DNA of 64,000 bases from Membranipora membranacea (Eukaryota; Bryozoa; Gymnolaemata; Cheilostomatida; Membraniporidae). The stretch is taken from assembly GCA_914767715.1 (NCBI GenBank), contig OU612066.1, positions 28,370,283 to 28,434,282 on the forward strand. Direction: 5' to 3'. The notes under the pieces were generated by a model. That model was not told the origin of the DNA and made no database searches. It was given only the letters and a program-made list of their open reading frames with translations. The translations under genes were made by a program, and so were the position numbers. The first letter of the stretch is position 1. Every line of letters begins with the position of its first letter. Positions 37,677 through 50,800 of this stretch are shown piece after piece.

Positions 37677-38850
37677 GGGCCTGTTGAACCCACAAACGTC
37701 GCAAACGTCAAAACGTCGCAATCTACCGTTCCACTAACGTCGCAATCCAAAAAACGTCGCAACGAAGGGTTTTTAAAACGTCGCAAACCCACAAACGTCT
37801 CAATTTTTTTAAACGCCGCAATAGCTCGAACCCACTAACGTCGCAAATGTCGCAACTCAACAAAAATACGAAGTTGTCTTCTCATTTGATGCAAATTGGT
37901 GATGATGATATGTTGCGAGAAGTAGAAAGGAGCATACAAACTTCAAAACACGGTGGGGAATCGAATATCAACATTATATATTGTGCTATGGGTAATTGTT
38001 GAGTATTTTTCAGGTTATTTGAATCATTTTTTTCACTTCCTAGGGCCGTTTGTTGTTACCTCAGAATCCATTAATGCTGTCATATTAGGGATGCTAATCA
38101 CTATCTAGCAGACATAGTGACATACCAATATGTGATGTACCTTAATGTTCGATTTAGCCAAAGATTGAATTGTCAAGAGGTGTTGACACAGTTGGAGTGA
38201 TTGCTATATTTTTTCCTCTTATAGAGATAAAGGGATTCATGCATAACTGATTCAACATTTATGGCATTTCAAGTAGTGTAAAACCATAAAGTTGCAACTT
38301 GGGAATGATGTAAAAATTCGTATTCAGTAGATAAAGGGTAAGACATAAAGAGATAAAGGGATTCATGCATATAATGATTCAACATTTATGGCATTTCAAG
38401 TAGTGTAAAAGCATAGCCCATATCAAACATGACAGTATATTTCAAGCTTGACATGTATGCAGATATTTGCCTTACTTGTGCTAAATCTTGATTAGCACCC
38501 ATTTATGACAGTATTAATGGAGTCAGAGGTAACAATAAACGACCCTAGAAAGTGGAAAAATGATTCAAATAACCTGAAAACTACACAACAATTATGCATG
38601 GCACAATATTTAATGTTGATATTCAATTCCCCACTGTGTTTTGTAGTTTGTATGCTCCTCTCTACTTCTCGCAACATATCATCATCACCAATTTGCATCA
38701 AATGAGAGGACAACTTCGTATTTGTGTTGATTTGCGACGTTAGTGGGTTCGAGCTATTGCGATGTTTAAAAAATTGCGAAGTTTGTGGGTTTGCGACGTT
38801 TTAAAAACCCTTCGTTGCGACGTTTTTTGGATTGTGGGTTCAACAGGGCC
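37677..38850. mobile_element. Foldback transposon with long inverted arms
   Basis: The two ends, CTGTTGAACCC at 37681 and GGGTTCAACAG at 38835-38845, open inverted arms that can be followed for about 400 bp each (37677-38090 with 38500-38850), with many substitutions and indels. The outer part of the left arm has six exact copies of AACGTCGCAA plus degenerate ones. The centre holds two copies about 125 bp apart of a block starting GAGATAAAGGGATTCATGCAT. There is no transposase frame, so it is non-autonomous. I see no clear target-site duplication. It lies just upstream of the second HEPN gene. Confidence 0.85.
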
Positions 38851-38928
38851 TTTGAGATAAGTCTAAGTATGTATATAATGTTCACTCGTCATCTCAGAAA
38901 GTAGGTCATTGTATTGTTGGATTGCAAA

Positions 38929-41123
38929 ATGGCATCCAAAATTTCTGGACCGCCTAGTCATGCTGTTGGATTATCAGTGTTTAGTAAATGCAGTAAGGAT
39001 ATATGGGAGTCCTACAACGATGCAGGGTTAGCAGTGACATTGAGTCTGAAACTTGAAGCTGTTCTGACCGAGCTATTAGCACAATCTTGCCACAAAATCA
39101 ATGACAATTTGATACGCTATTATCATACTCAGTATCGTAGTCCTGGTCTTTCAGATTTCAAACGGGATCTGGATGAAAAGCTATACTCTAAAATCTTGAA
39201 GCAAGGCTGCAAACCAACTCTGGGTAACTTAATATCCGAGGTGTTCCAAAAATCGCACTCTGATCAAGAATTTACGTGGGAGACGCCCGCCAGATATTGG
39301 GATTTGCACGAAACAGAAAAAAAGTTATTTGCAGCCGTCAACAAAGTAAGAACTAAAATTTCTCACTATGGTAAGGACACTGACGCCACCTCCAAACTAG
39401 GGCTTCTCACCTCGGAGGAGCGAAGAGGGATTATGGTGAACTACACATGGATTATACAGCATAGTAAAACTTTCAAATTGGCATTCCCAGATAATGTGGA
39501 GCAGGTAGGTGACCTGACATCTTGGCTCATTTTGACAAGGCGGAAATAAAGGCTATAGCGATAGGGATATAATTTCTAATTTAAAGTCATTGACACGGGT
39601 GAAATGCCCCAGAAAATTTAATAGTTAAATGAAATATCTTTATTACTTGGAGGTCGGCCCTATCAAAACCTAATTCCATTGGCAGTTGACACTACCCAAA
39701 CCTTGCGTTTAATCCTAATGTTATTCCATATAAAGATGATAACAGCAACATACATGCTGTCTATTTCCTGAGCGCTCAACACCACTGGCGTAAAAATATC
39801 ATTTTACAGCAAGGTCAGCATTATATCTTTTTATTCAAGTCATTTTTTGTATCTTTGTTAATGTGTGTGAGGTCAACAAGTTATTTTTAATTTGCTTTAA
39901 TTATAAACTTTTAGAAAACCTTAATAAATAGATAAAATGAATTTATGTCTGATCACATATACCTGCGAATGCATTGAACATTGATATACAATGTTATTTG
40001 AATTCTGGATGGTATAGTATTGAAGTCCTGTGCTGTGTATTTGACCACTTAAACTGAGACCTGTGATATTTGTTTTCAAAAGATGCGCCAAAGTTTCCTG
40101 CAGATCCAAGAAATCGAACATTTTCGTTCGGTGTTGCAAGTACTTAACGAGACGATGAGCAACCTTGATGCTAGTATTCGGTAAGTGATGATTCTAAAAG
40201 ATCTTTTATGTTAAACTTTGTTAATAATTCACCAGACATAAATGAAGGTGACTTATACATTAGACGCAGCTTGTATCAGAATCATGTTATCCGTTTTGTT
40301 AGCCATAGATAGTGACTTGTAAGAGATAGAGTGATCACAGAGGGTCTTTGAAATGGTTCATAAAATGGTTTTAAGTGTGTGGTGACTTGTAAATGTTGAA
40401 AAAAATATTTTTGCAAACAGTAATTCACTTACAAGTCTTGTGAGGTGTCAGCGAGGTTTAACAGTAAGTCTTCAGTGCCCTCCCACTGAATTTTGTATAA
40501 CAATTCGACAGGCATTACATTCATTTAAAATCTTCATTTGGTCTGGTTCAAAGTGCTAACGTTTTCTAATCGAGTTATATTATCACACATTTCTCACATA
40601 TTTGCTTTTCAAGTAATGTTATTTAGCAAGCCTTGATATTGTTGCCTCACTACAGTAATTATTAAGACAGTGTGCTGCTAAAAAGTTTTGGAATGTTGAG
40701 ATATATGCAAAAAATACACATTTTAATACTTTTTTTCTGGCATATAGTGACATACATTGCTGAGTGAGAATTATTTCAGTCGCCCTAAGACCAACTTGCT
40801 GATATCCAGAAGTGCTGGTTCATATTATTGACGTGTCTTGGTAGGAACAATATTTACATGCAGTGATCGACGTGATCACGTTTATTTCTGTATTTGACGA
40901 TAGAGAGAAAGAGTCTGTAGAATTCAGCAATACGGAAGCTAAGAAAACTATTGAAACTCTGAGGGCGGAAAAAAAGGAGCTTGAAAATACCTGTCAGAAG
41001 CTTAGAGACCAAAACCGGTTGCTTGAGAAAATAAAACCAACCCCAGTTCATGATATCATAGCAATTACTCCTAAACAGGACCGCATTCCTAAAGACTTTC
41101 AGTCCTTTTATAGAAGAGACTGA
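38929..41123 (+). CDS. HEPN-like domain protein with C-terminal coiled coil, paralogue 2, 3 exons
   Basis: Exons 38929-39504, 40083-40180 and 40904-41123, phases 0 and 2 as in the gene at 31565, encode 297 residues. The N-terminal helical region aligns along its length (IWESYNDAGLAVTLSLKLE, LEAVLTELLAQSCHKI). RTKISH (141-146) keeps the R-x4-H motif, followed by the shared YGKD, SKLG and EWIINHSK/TWIIQHSK blocks. The C-terminal part is again a coiled coil, but the very end differs (no acidic tail). Divergence is high compared with the NME6 copies, so this is an older tandem duplicate under constraint. An in-frame TTG further upstream (38914) is not preferred over the ATG. Function unknown; a regulatory or RNase role is inference from the motif. 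Confidence 0.85.
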
Positions 41124-41858
41124 AACCCTGGCAAACCTTACGTTGAAATGATCGGTTGTGCTTCAGAATATTTTAAAACAATAAGGAACATTTATTACAC
41201 CGACCATTGTAACTACACGGGGCGCTGTGTTTATCACACTAATAAGCCTTCTGACCTCTGCCATAAAGCTACGGAAGTTCCTCCTCATGTTTCCACAATA
41301 TCATCATCATAAATTTGATTTGCTCTATAATTTGTAATGTTTAGTTAAAAGTTATCCTTGTTCTTTAGTTTTTTGACAATCCACTCTGACTTATAGTTGC
41401 TCTGAACTTTTTCATCAGGTGAAGGGTAAATACTTGATGCCATAAATTGTTCTAATTATTAATTATTTTATTATTTGATGCATCATAAATATTTTACTTG
41501 CTGAAAAATAATTATAGAACTTAATTGAAAAAAACTGTTGATATCGCACTATAACTTAATTGAATGGTAATTCAATTCAGGCATATTATATCAACTAATT
41601 TAGAAAGCTTCTCAGGTTGGCATATGATAAGTAGGAGATTAACAACTTGCATTGCCATCGACATAGTTGCATATGGCATGACAAAAAAAGGGAGCAAGGA
41701 AGGATAAGATAATAGCCAAACTGTCCATCGGTAAGTATTCCTCACACAGAGAATGACAAACACTCAGTTTATCATAAATGAAAGGCATTCTGTCTAGTGT
41801 GATTTGATACCGAGCTTGATTGTCCTGGAGGTGTATCGTCCTGCTATGTCATCAGTCA
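41124..41858. other. Convergent intergenic region
   Basis: About 735 bp between the stop codons of the plus-strand HEPN paralogue and the minus-strand HECTD3 gene; it must hold both 3'UTRs. No further coding signal. Confidence 0.55.
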
Positions 41859-44800
41859 TCACTCCCATGGATTGAGATCTGTGTCAATCGCCACACAGTT
41901 ATACGCAGCATATCTGAGTTTCTCCTCCGCAATCTTAACGCTATAAGTAGAGGAAGAGTGAAGACTTATATGAAGAAAACCCATAAATATGATGTATAAC
42001 AATTCAGTTTGGGAGAAGGTCTGTGGTTGGCAGCAATCTGGCAGTCATCTGGCTCACAGCAATCAAGGGAGGGCGATTCCAAATTATATATTCCATTTTG
42101 TTATTCCGGAGAAGAATAACTCCTTAGGACTTGTGCCCTGTATTGAACCTTGCTGTAGAATCATGTTGACCATTTTTTTATCGCGCTTACTACCAAAAAT
42201 TGATATTTTTCTAGATTGGCTCACCTGCTGTACTTTGGCAAGTAGAGAGTATTCGAACATGTCGATGATTCTGGCAAACAATCATTGGCTGATCTATAAA
42301 TCAAAAAGACATTGTGGGTTCAAAGGCTGAGTATAATATTACATTGTGAAATATTTACATAATATATTATCTACAACCTATGGTTTTGGATCTAGTTATC
42401 AGAATATGTTTAAAGTGACAGTCCTACTAGGCCATGTTTGGTATGGTTTGAAAGATCTCAGGCTGAAAAGTCATTGGGGCATATGAAATAAAACAGCCTG
42501 TGATCCTAGTTGCAGTAAAACTGTTGCAAAGTCTGAAAATTGGGATCATAGTGGATCATAGTGGTCAGGGGGAGGCAATTAATCACTATGATCATAGTGA
42601 TTAATTGCCTCCCCCTGACCACTATGATCCACTATGATCCCTGCTAAAATATTTAAAAATAATTAAAAAATGCTATTTTCCACAATTTTCATTTTTTTAC
42701 TCCTTTTATTTGCCCAATGAACTCACAATATTCAATTTACTGGGAAAATATATCAACTTTTCTAATAGGACTGTCACTGTCACTGAATCCTAGAAAACCT
42801 AAAGATGGCTTACGATTTAAGAGGCCGCGATATTTGCTTTCGGAAAGCTTTAGATGAAAATGAGATATAGTTTGGCGAAATGAAACTGTTGGAACTTGCT
42901 GATTACAAAATTTCAGATGTACATCATGGGAGAAGAATGTTGTGTGTGATAGGTTAGGTATCCCAGAATGTAGTTTACTGGCATCACTAGGGGAATCAGG
43001 GAAATTAAGCAGATCAAAACATATACATTTCATTATCTCGGCCTGGCTATGCATGCTTGAGTTGCATGTTGAGAGATTTTTGGAATTGGAAATAACTTAC
43101 GTTTTGTTAGGGCTGATGTATAGGGGACATGGCAATCTTTTCCTTCCAGTTACAAATCTGAGGAATTTACTGCGGTCTTCGTTAGAGAAATTAGTCATGA
43201 CCTCCCAAAATGTCTTAAGCCTTTCATCGGTTGGCTCCAGCTCATCCAGATGCACTATGAGGGAAAAAAATCAATCAGAATCGATGTTACACTTAGTACA
43301 GGATACGAGCATACAGAAAATTCTAGTCTCGCGACAATAAAATAATTCTAGAGGGACTTTTATTTAAACATTAACATGTAATATGAAAAAATAAATGGCT
43401 ACTTATCCTATTTATATGTCTTAGCAATAACAACAACAATAGAACAATTTCACACATAGGATGGAGGGATAATAGCACACCCTATCAAATTATGTTCAGG
43501 ACCCTAGTGACCCTAGTGAAACTACCTGGTTATTATCTAATAACATTGAATTAGTGCCAGCTGGAGAACTAATTCGGAAGACAAAACTCCGACCCGTCCA
43601 TTGATAGTCAGGACATCAATCTTATTGATTCATGTTTTTTGATGAACGGGAATGCTGTTTTCCCCCACAATAACCTGTGACTATAGTAAATCCTTGAGAT
43701 GATACACTAGCCATCTAACTACACACATACATATGCTACATAAATTTAAACGGGTGATGGCCTATTAACATGCAAACGCACCATTGCCCACAGCAGAAAA
43801 ATGTTAAATTACTTTTAGATGATTAAGTACTACACCATTCATACTATAAACTCAGCCGTTTTATGCACTTCAACTAGAAGTTCTCTCAGGATTATATTTT
43901 ACCAAAACTTGAACGCTTTTTATTCAACACCAATCTAAGAGACCAAAAGATCAACAAGGTATTTATGATATCCAATACTTCGTTTGTTGCTAGAGTTGGC
44001 TGCAATGACATTCTGTGACCAACCACAACCTATCGTGCCTGTCAACAGTGGAGGGGACTGAAGCCCTCGACCTGTACCAAAGTTCACACACTTATTTTGA
44101 GCTATATTAATTTGTTCAGGAGACCAGCTAGTATAATTGCTCTAGCTTTGCCCGGTTGCATTTTATTATCAACCACATCGACATCAACGATGGGCATGTG
44201 GTTGATAATGAAATGCCATTACCAGGAACCAGGGCAAAGCTATAGCAATTAGATAAGAGGCCATCTGAATTATCCTTCTGATTCTGTTGAGGAGCTCCAT
44301 TGCCTGGCTTCAAACTTTTGTTGCAAAAATCTAAATCGATGTTGCATCCATATGTTGCCGCGTATCTGTAGTCAGTAGCCCCAAAAGCAACGTTAGCTTG
44401 ACCCCAATTCTTTTTTTAGACTTATGGAAAACACGATCAGCAGTTTCCTGGTCGAAATTAAAGCTTTATTTATTGGGTCAGAATGATTGCATCAATAAAC
44501 CTAACAGTTCTTGCTACATCTAATTAGCTCCCCTGATTTCTGTTTCAAGTTGCCAGATTATTTCCTGTGGCACTGTCAAGTAAATCTTCCATTCGTTATC
44601 AGTACACTTATAACAATGAGCACCCATGACTCACATCAGACCATAGATCTTCCCTCTATCACTCAAACCTCATCTTCCAACAGGGCGGTCAGATACAGCA
44701 ACACTGCTTTTAGAGGTAAGATATCTGTGGTTCTAACCGAACCGTGATGACCAAACCAATGTACTCAATGCATTGTCAACCTAGGCATTAACCATTTTGA

Positions 44801-47800
44801 CAAAGAGCGGGGATATCTCATTTCTTTGCACTGCAAAAATTTGTTGGCATCCATTTCAAAATGTTAAATCACCCCTTTTTGAGTATAAGATATTAACTCA
44901 ACATATGAATATTTATTTCAAACCCAAGCTTGATGTGAAAATAGAAAAATGCAAGATCTAAACTAACTAACTAGTTCAAACATACCTATAGCAGTAATGA
45001 ACATTTTTCTTAATTCAGAGTTGGCATATACAGTGGTAGTTCGATTATTTCAGCCAATGCTGATGGTGTTGAAGTAATCCCCGGTGATGCAGACCTCAAG
45101 TATATCACAGAATGGGTAGAGCTAGAACGTAAACGGCTCAAAAGGGAAAGAGATGATGTTAGGCTGTTGAACTGTTTTAACGGAGGGTGTAACTGTTGTT
45201 GTTGTCTTTTATGCTTTTTTTTCCCTACCATGGTTTTTGGAGTGATAGCTTTGCTGGTTATATTTGTAAGTTAAAACTGTCAGTTCAAATTCTTGTCACT
45301 GCTAAAGTATAAATGACTGATGCGATTTGTATTATACTATATTCATAATTGGTTTGCGTTGTTTTCATGTTAGTTATATATAAATATGGTCTATATAATA
45401 TGCTGGTAAAAAACACTATCTCATGTTTCGGTAATTCCAACTCGATAACTTCAATCTTTAACTAAAAGAGGAACAATTATTCTACAACAGGGGTGATCAA
45501 ACTTTTTTGCGAGTGGGCCACTTTTAAAAAATAGCATATTGAAGTGGGCCGGGCTTTATTCTGCCAAGAAAGCAGGCTATCAGTCTGTGACGTATTGAGG
45601 TTATTATTGAACAGTAATTGTGCGTGAAGCGTGGAAAATCTTTTGGATCTGGGGTAGCCAAGAAAAAATTTGGGGTAGAAAAGATCTGGGATGGAGCTCA
45701 TGATCTGGGGTTGAATTCCAACTTTGTGAAAAAATATGAGGGCCTGCTCTTCTTCCCACCCCACAGACTCCCCACAACCAGTATGATAAGGTGGTCTGTG
45801 CCCTTGAGGCAGTCAAGGGCCAACTAGTAATGTGTAGTGACATGTACCAAGAAGTAACTGCTTGCATGTACTCAGCAGTATTGTCATGTAAGATCATGTA
45901 TGTTATATGGACTGACCACCATGGGTATTGCACCTTAATATGATGATTCTATTTTGAATTGGCCCGTAAACATAACTCACTGATGGGATGTGATGTAGAG
46001 TGGAATCAAGGAGTTAATAGATACTTGGAGTGGTGGAATTGCCGAGGCCCTTCACTGCAGGGATTAGCTCAGTTCTGTTAGCTGTATTGTATAGTGTAGC
46101 TGTTACAGCTTCATTCAGATCCTCATGTTTCCTCATATGAATACTTAGCACTGTTGTCACTAATGAGTGTATGCAACAAGACTTGATGCGTGTTTCGGCC
46201 ATGAGTAAACGTTCAGTGTAAATAAACCAGTCGCAACTGGTGAGTTTTGATAATATGGGCAAGTGGGCCACCTAAAAATGGCAAGCGGGCCAAATTTGGC
46301 ACAGGCACCATAGTTTGAGCACCCCTGTTCTACAATATTTGTCTTTAGATGTTGATATATAGGACTTGCGCAAGGACGTCATGGGGTAATGAAAACTAAT
46401 CTGTCAGTTTTCACATTAAAGAAAAACTCTATTTAGACTGTGATATGTCACAAACCTGTTAGGTAAATTCCAACACTGATTTCAACTGATTAACGGCAAA
46501 ACTCCTGACTAAGGGAATCTTTCCAGCCAGTGACTCTCCTAGAAAATGCCACAAGCCCTTAATTATTAATTATACCAACTAGCTCAGGATCAGAGATCAG
46601 TCAAGTTGATTGCTTTTCCTGAGGCTCGGTCAGGTATTTCATGATTATAAAATCTCACCTGACTTTCTGAGCCCTTCCACTGAGATTTCAGGATCGCCAC
46701 AAATCTTCTTTTCTATCTCCTGCCAGGTGAGCAGGTTTAGTATAGCCTCAGGTACTACAGACAGCAGACCTTCTCTCATAGCTGCTACCTGAACAGAGAG
46801 ACAGCCTTAGAGTTTTACACGGCATAATTTATGCTTATCTAAGTGATCTGCTTCTAAAAAATGCTTTAAAGTCCAAGAAACATGACACGGGTACATTGCT
46901 GCTACCTGAACAGAGATATAGCTCCATAGCTTAAAAATTTGACTGTTTGAGTGTCGGTAATGCCATATGTTACGCCTATCTGCCCACTCTGCTCATCCAA
47001 AAATTCTTGAGATGGCTACGAAAAATTATACTAGTACAGATAAAAATGTGAAGACTCGATTCTGATGAGTCATAAAAATTACTTAAAAATCCCACCCAAA
47101 TCAATTGGTGTTGACTTGGCATCAGGCCTCTCAATACAATTTTAGATGAACATTTTCAAGAACTTTGCCTCCAATCAGCGAAGTTTTGGTCAAAGTGGAA
47201 CAGTGTCCAAAATATCCATGGATACAAAATAGAAACCTTGTTCATAAGCCCAAACTTTGCTGAGAGAAAAAAAACATCCCAGTGTATAGATAATCAGATT
47301 TGTATCTACCTGTTTATCAGACTCAGACATTCTAGCCTGTTTAGCGAGCCTGGCATACTCTAATCTCTCCTCGTATCGCACAGACTCGTTAGCTCCGTTA
47401 GGTCGAAGTTCAGCATTACTCCCATCACTCAGTGTAACAGACCAGGTTCTCTCACTGAAGTGTACATCAAAACTCTCCTCATCCAGCCCCTCCAGTGTGT
47501 CAATCAACCGCACCTGGAAATCACAGATGCAGCCAGTGCATAGTAATATTTTCAGTTGTACAAAAGAATAGATGTTCAGAAGTCACTTTTCAGTACAAAA
47601 TAGCCCTAAGAAATAATATGTCTAATTAAGCGGAAATAGATCTCATGGCATATGCTACACATGCATAAGTCGTTTTTACATCATTTAATCTATCATTGGA
47701 GGTCATAGGTCAGATATTCTATGCTGTATCGATTCTATCTGGTACAACAAAAATGACTAAGGATCGCTGTTCGCTAGCAAAATGTTGAACAGTAGAGTAG

Positions 47801-50800
47801 AAAAAACCGAACTCACCTCAGCTGCATCTATAGAGGAGTAATCTACTGACCACTGTACCCTCTCTCCACTTATCTTCTTCCATGTGAAGCCGGGTAGTGC
47901 CAGCACCAGGCTCTCTCTACCTCTGAAACAAGCTCCCATCAGCTTACCAATCCATGTGTACTGAGAAAACTTCTTACATGCAGGGTTGGGTGTGTACACG
48001 TCCCGACTTGTGTTACTATCGGCGTTAACCTGAATTTCGACAAAATGGTTCTGATGTAGTCATGCTGAATTTAAGTTTAAAGTATTAGCTGGCTTAGCAA
48101 TATCAAAGGGCCATCAAGATACAAGCTGGGCACACCCTTCTTAGGTTAATCAGACCTAGGCCTTACAAAAAATCCCCAAAGCCAATAAAAGACAGATTTT
48201 TGGGCTAAAATTCAAAAGAATTCATCAGCTACTGATAATATACAAACAGCCAGCCCGCAAAAATAGCTCAAGTATTTCTGCTAATATATATCCCTGATAA
48301 GTGTTCACATACATATATCCACATATACATATATACATTCAGTATTTCATGTTTGCATATACATATATGCACATATAAATATATACATATATACACATAT
48401 ACATATATGCAAATAAACAAATATACACATATACATGTATACACATATTCATTTACACACATATTCATGTATACACGTATATTCACACACAGTATGCTGA
48501 CCTGATTAGGGGCTCTGATGAAGAAAGGTAGAGGCATCATCTCATCAGGGTTAGGTGGACATAACTCCTCAGCCATATCACACAGGCTATCTCTGAAACC
48601 ACCTCCCTGGTCTATAATACCTTCTCCTACAAACTTACACTCCCACCACTGGTCGTGATGTGCAGGCCACCTACAATGCGGTAACAATAGGATAACTTAA
48701 AATTCATAAGGTAGCAGATACATGTACATGTAGAAAGTAATAATACACATAGCAAAAAGAGATACAAACATCTCCGAAAATTCGAGCAAACACCTTACCA
48801 TTTGATGTGAATATTTAAAAATTTAGAATCAGGATTTTGTCTGTGACCATAGACTTAATAATTAACCCAGACAGGACACCATATACAGCTGAAGTGAGAC
48901 ACTTAATTGTGGGTGATGTAACGTCATTGGAAGGTGTAGAAGCATTGACCAATCATTGACTTACTGTCCACAATCCAGATTTTTTGTTCATAACTTGAGC
49001 AATTTTGATCGGATTTTGAATTTGACAATTGCTTTACAACCAGCAGCATCTTGTTATCAACTTGATACTATTTCTTCTTCAAAAGATTTTTTTTGCATAA
49101 GGTGAGCACCTAACTTTTCAGGGCAAGCTGCTAAATATATTGTAATTTTCAAACTGAAATCTGATCATTATTGCTCGAGTTATCGACAAAAAACCTGGAC
49201 TGTGGACAGTAAATCAATGATAGCATCATTGTTTATACACCTTCCAATGATGTTGCGTCGCCCACAATTAAATGCATCAGCGCCTCAATGCTAATGCTCC
49301 ATACAGTGTCCTATATAGGTAAATTAATAAGACTATGGCTGCGACTCAAATACCATTTTCAGACTGATTGACATTCAAGTGCACATATAATGTTTGACAG
49401 CTAACTCAGTACAATACACCTATAACTGTCATACTTATATTACCTATAGTCCAGTGTTCTTTCGTTTGGGTTGCGGGGTTTGAGGCCCTCATATATCTGT
49501 GAGAAGACAGCATTAGTACCCTCTGGATCTCCACTAGGGTCTGCTCTGTGCTCAGCCGCTGAGCGACGGTTGATTATCAGACGCGGGAACCCGTAGTTAG
49601 AGGATAGAGACAGATCCCTAATACAAAAGGATTGGAAATAATTAATCATGGGATACTAGTTTAAGCGCTCAAACTATGCAGGGATAGCTGGTAGTGGCAT
49701 TTCATTATCAACCACAGATTTAGGGCTTAAACTAATGCACTCCTTATCTCTGTTCTATTGTCACATTATATTACTCAATCTCAATTCTAAAAACTAGTAG
49801 AATTAATATTTTGCTATTTTTCAATTAGGATTTGATCAAAATTCCGATGAAACTTCTGCACTTAAGGGATATAATAATAGTTAGTCGCTGTATACCTGCT
49901 TTCTGATTCTTTGAGAAATGTGTCTATGAGAGCGTGACGTTTAGTTGACAGTAGGAGTAAATGTTTGACATCAGGTAACAGGTTGAGTGAGCTACTCTCC
50001 TCATTCCAGGAGGGTACGAGATAATTCAGCACTGTATCTATCAACTGAACCAATCTACAACAGGATTAATAGCCATGCGATTGAAAACTGTTGATTATGC
50101 ATAGAGCTTAAGCTATTTTCAACCAAGTTTCACCAAGATGCAAAATATATCTACTACTGCTACGTAGAGCTTGGTCCTAGGGTTCATAGAGATGATAATG
50201 AAGCCAAAATACCCTGGGAGAGTAAATATTAGCAAGAGTTTGGTCACAGGAGGATGATTGGGCTCAAATCTTAGCTAAACATCTAAACTAATTCAAGCCT
50301 GTGTGAAAATGTGAACTTTCTCACCTGAGAATACTTTACTCCTCTATGGTAGTTAAGAAATCTGTATGCAATATGCACAAGCTATATTTTAACTCGCCAG
50401 TCCACAGAGAGCCTAATAGAAACTTTTGGTTCATGGAACAAAATTGTTTTTCAATAATTGATGATAACAATCATTATTGCAAATAACAAACATTTCAATC
50501 AAATTGTTATAATAAAAGATTTTATTACGCTAATACCTCTGTAAGACTTGGGCTCTGCGATAGAGAGCTCTTTTATTGTATAATTCTAGAGCAGGATATC
50601 TGAATATTTTATCCTTATGAGAGAATATATCGACACTGAGGCCCATCTCTGCTTCTCTGGTAGAGGCTATCTTCAGACCGTGTATACGAGTATCTATACC
50701 TTCATCTGTGAACAACAACATAAGATACATTAAAAGGACACCGGTTTGGAAATCTGCTTGTGTTATTTGCAAACTAATGAAATTGGATTATTATATAACT

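Noticed and set aside
37681-37870. CRISPR-like array from the repeated AACGTCGCAA
   Set aside because: Repeats are only 10 bp, irregularly spaced, mirrored in an inverted arm, and the genome is animal.
42737-43054. Minus-strand open frame taken at first as the HECTD3 C-terminus, which would have lacked the catalytic Cys
   Set aside because: The exons at 42293-42225 and 41940-41859 continue in phase from 43101 and carry LPESSTC and [11 protein letters not shown]. The open frame is intron.
42942-43340. 132-codon plus-strand open frame
   Set aside because: It is antisense to HECTD3 exon 14.
45477-45933. Minus-strand open frames of 95 and 109 codons
   Set aside because: Both lie across a non-autonomous hAT element and show no transposase features.
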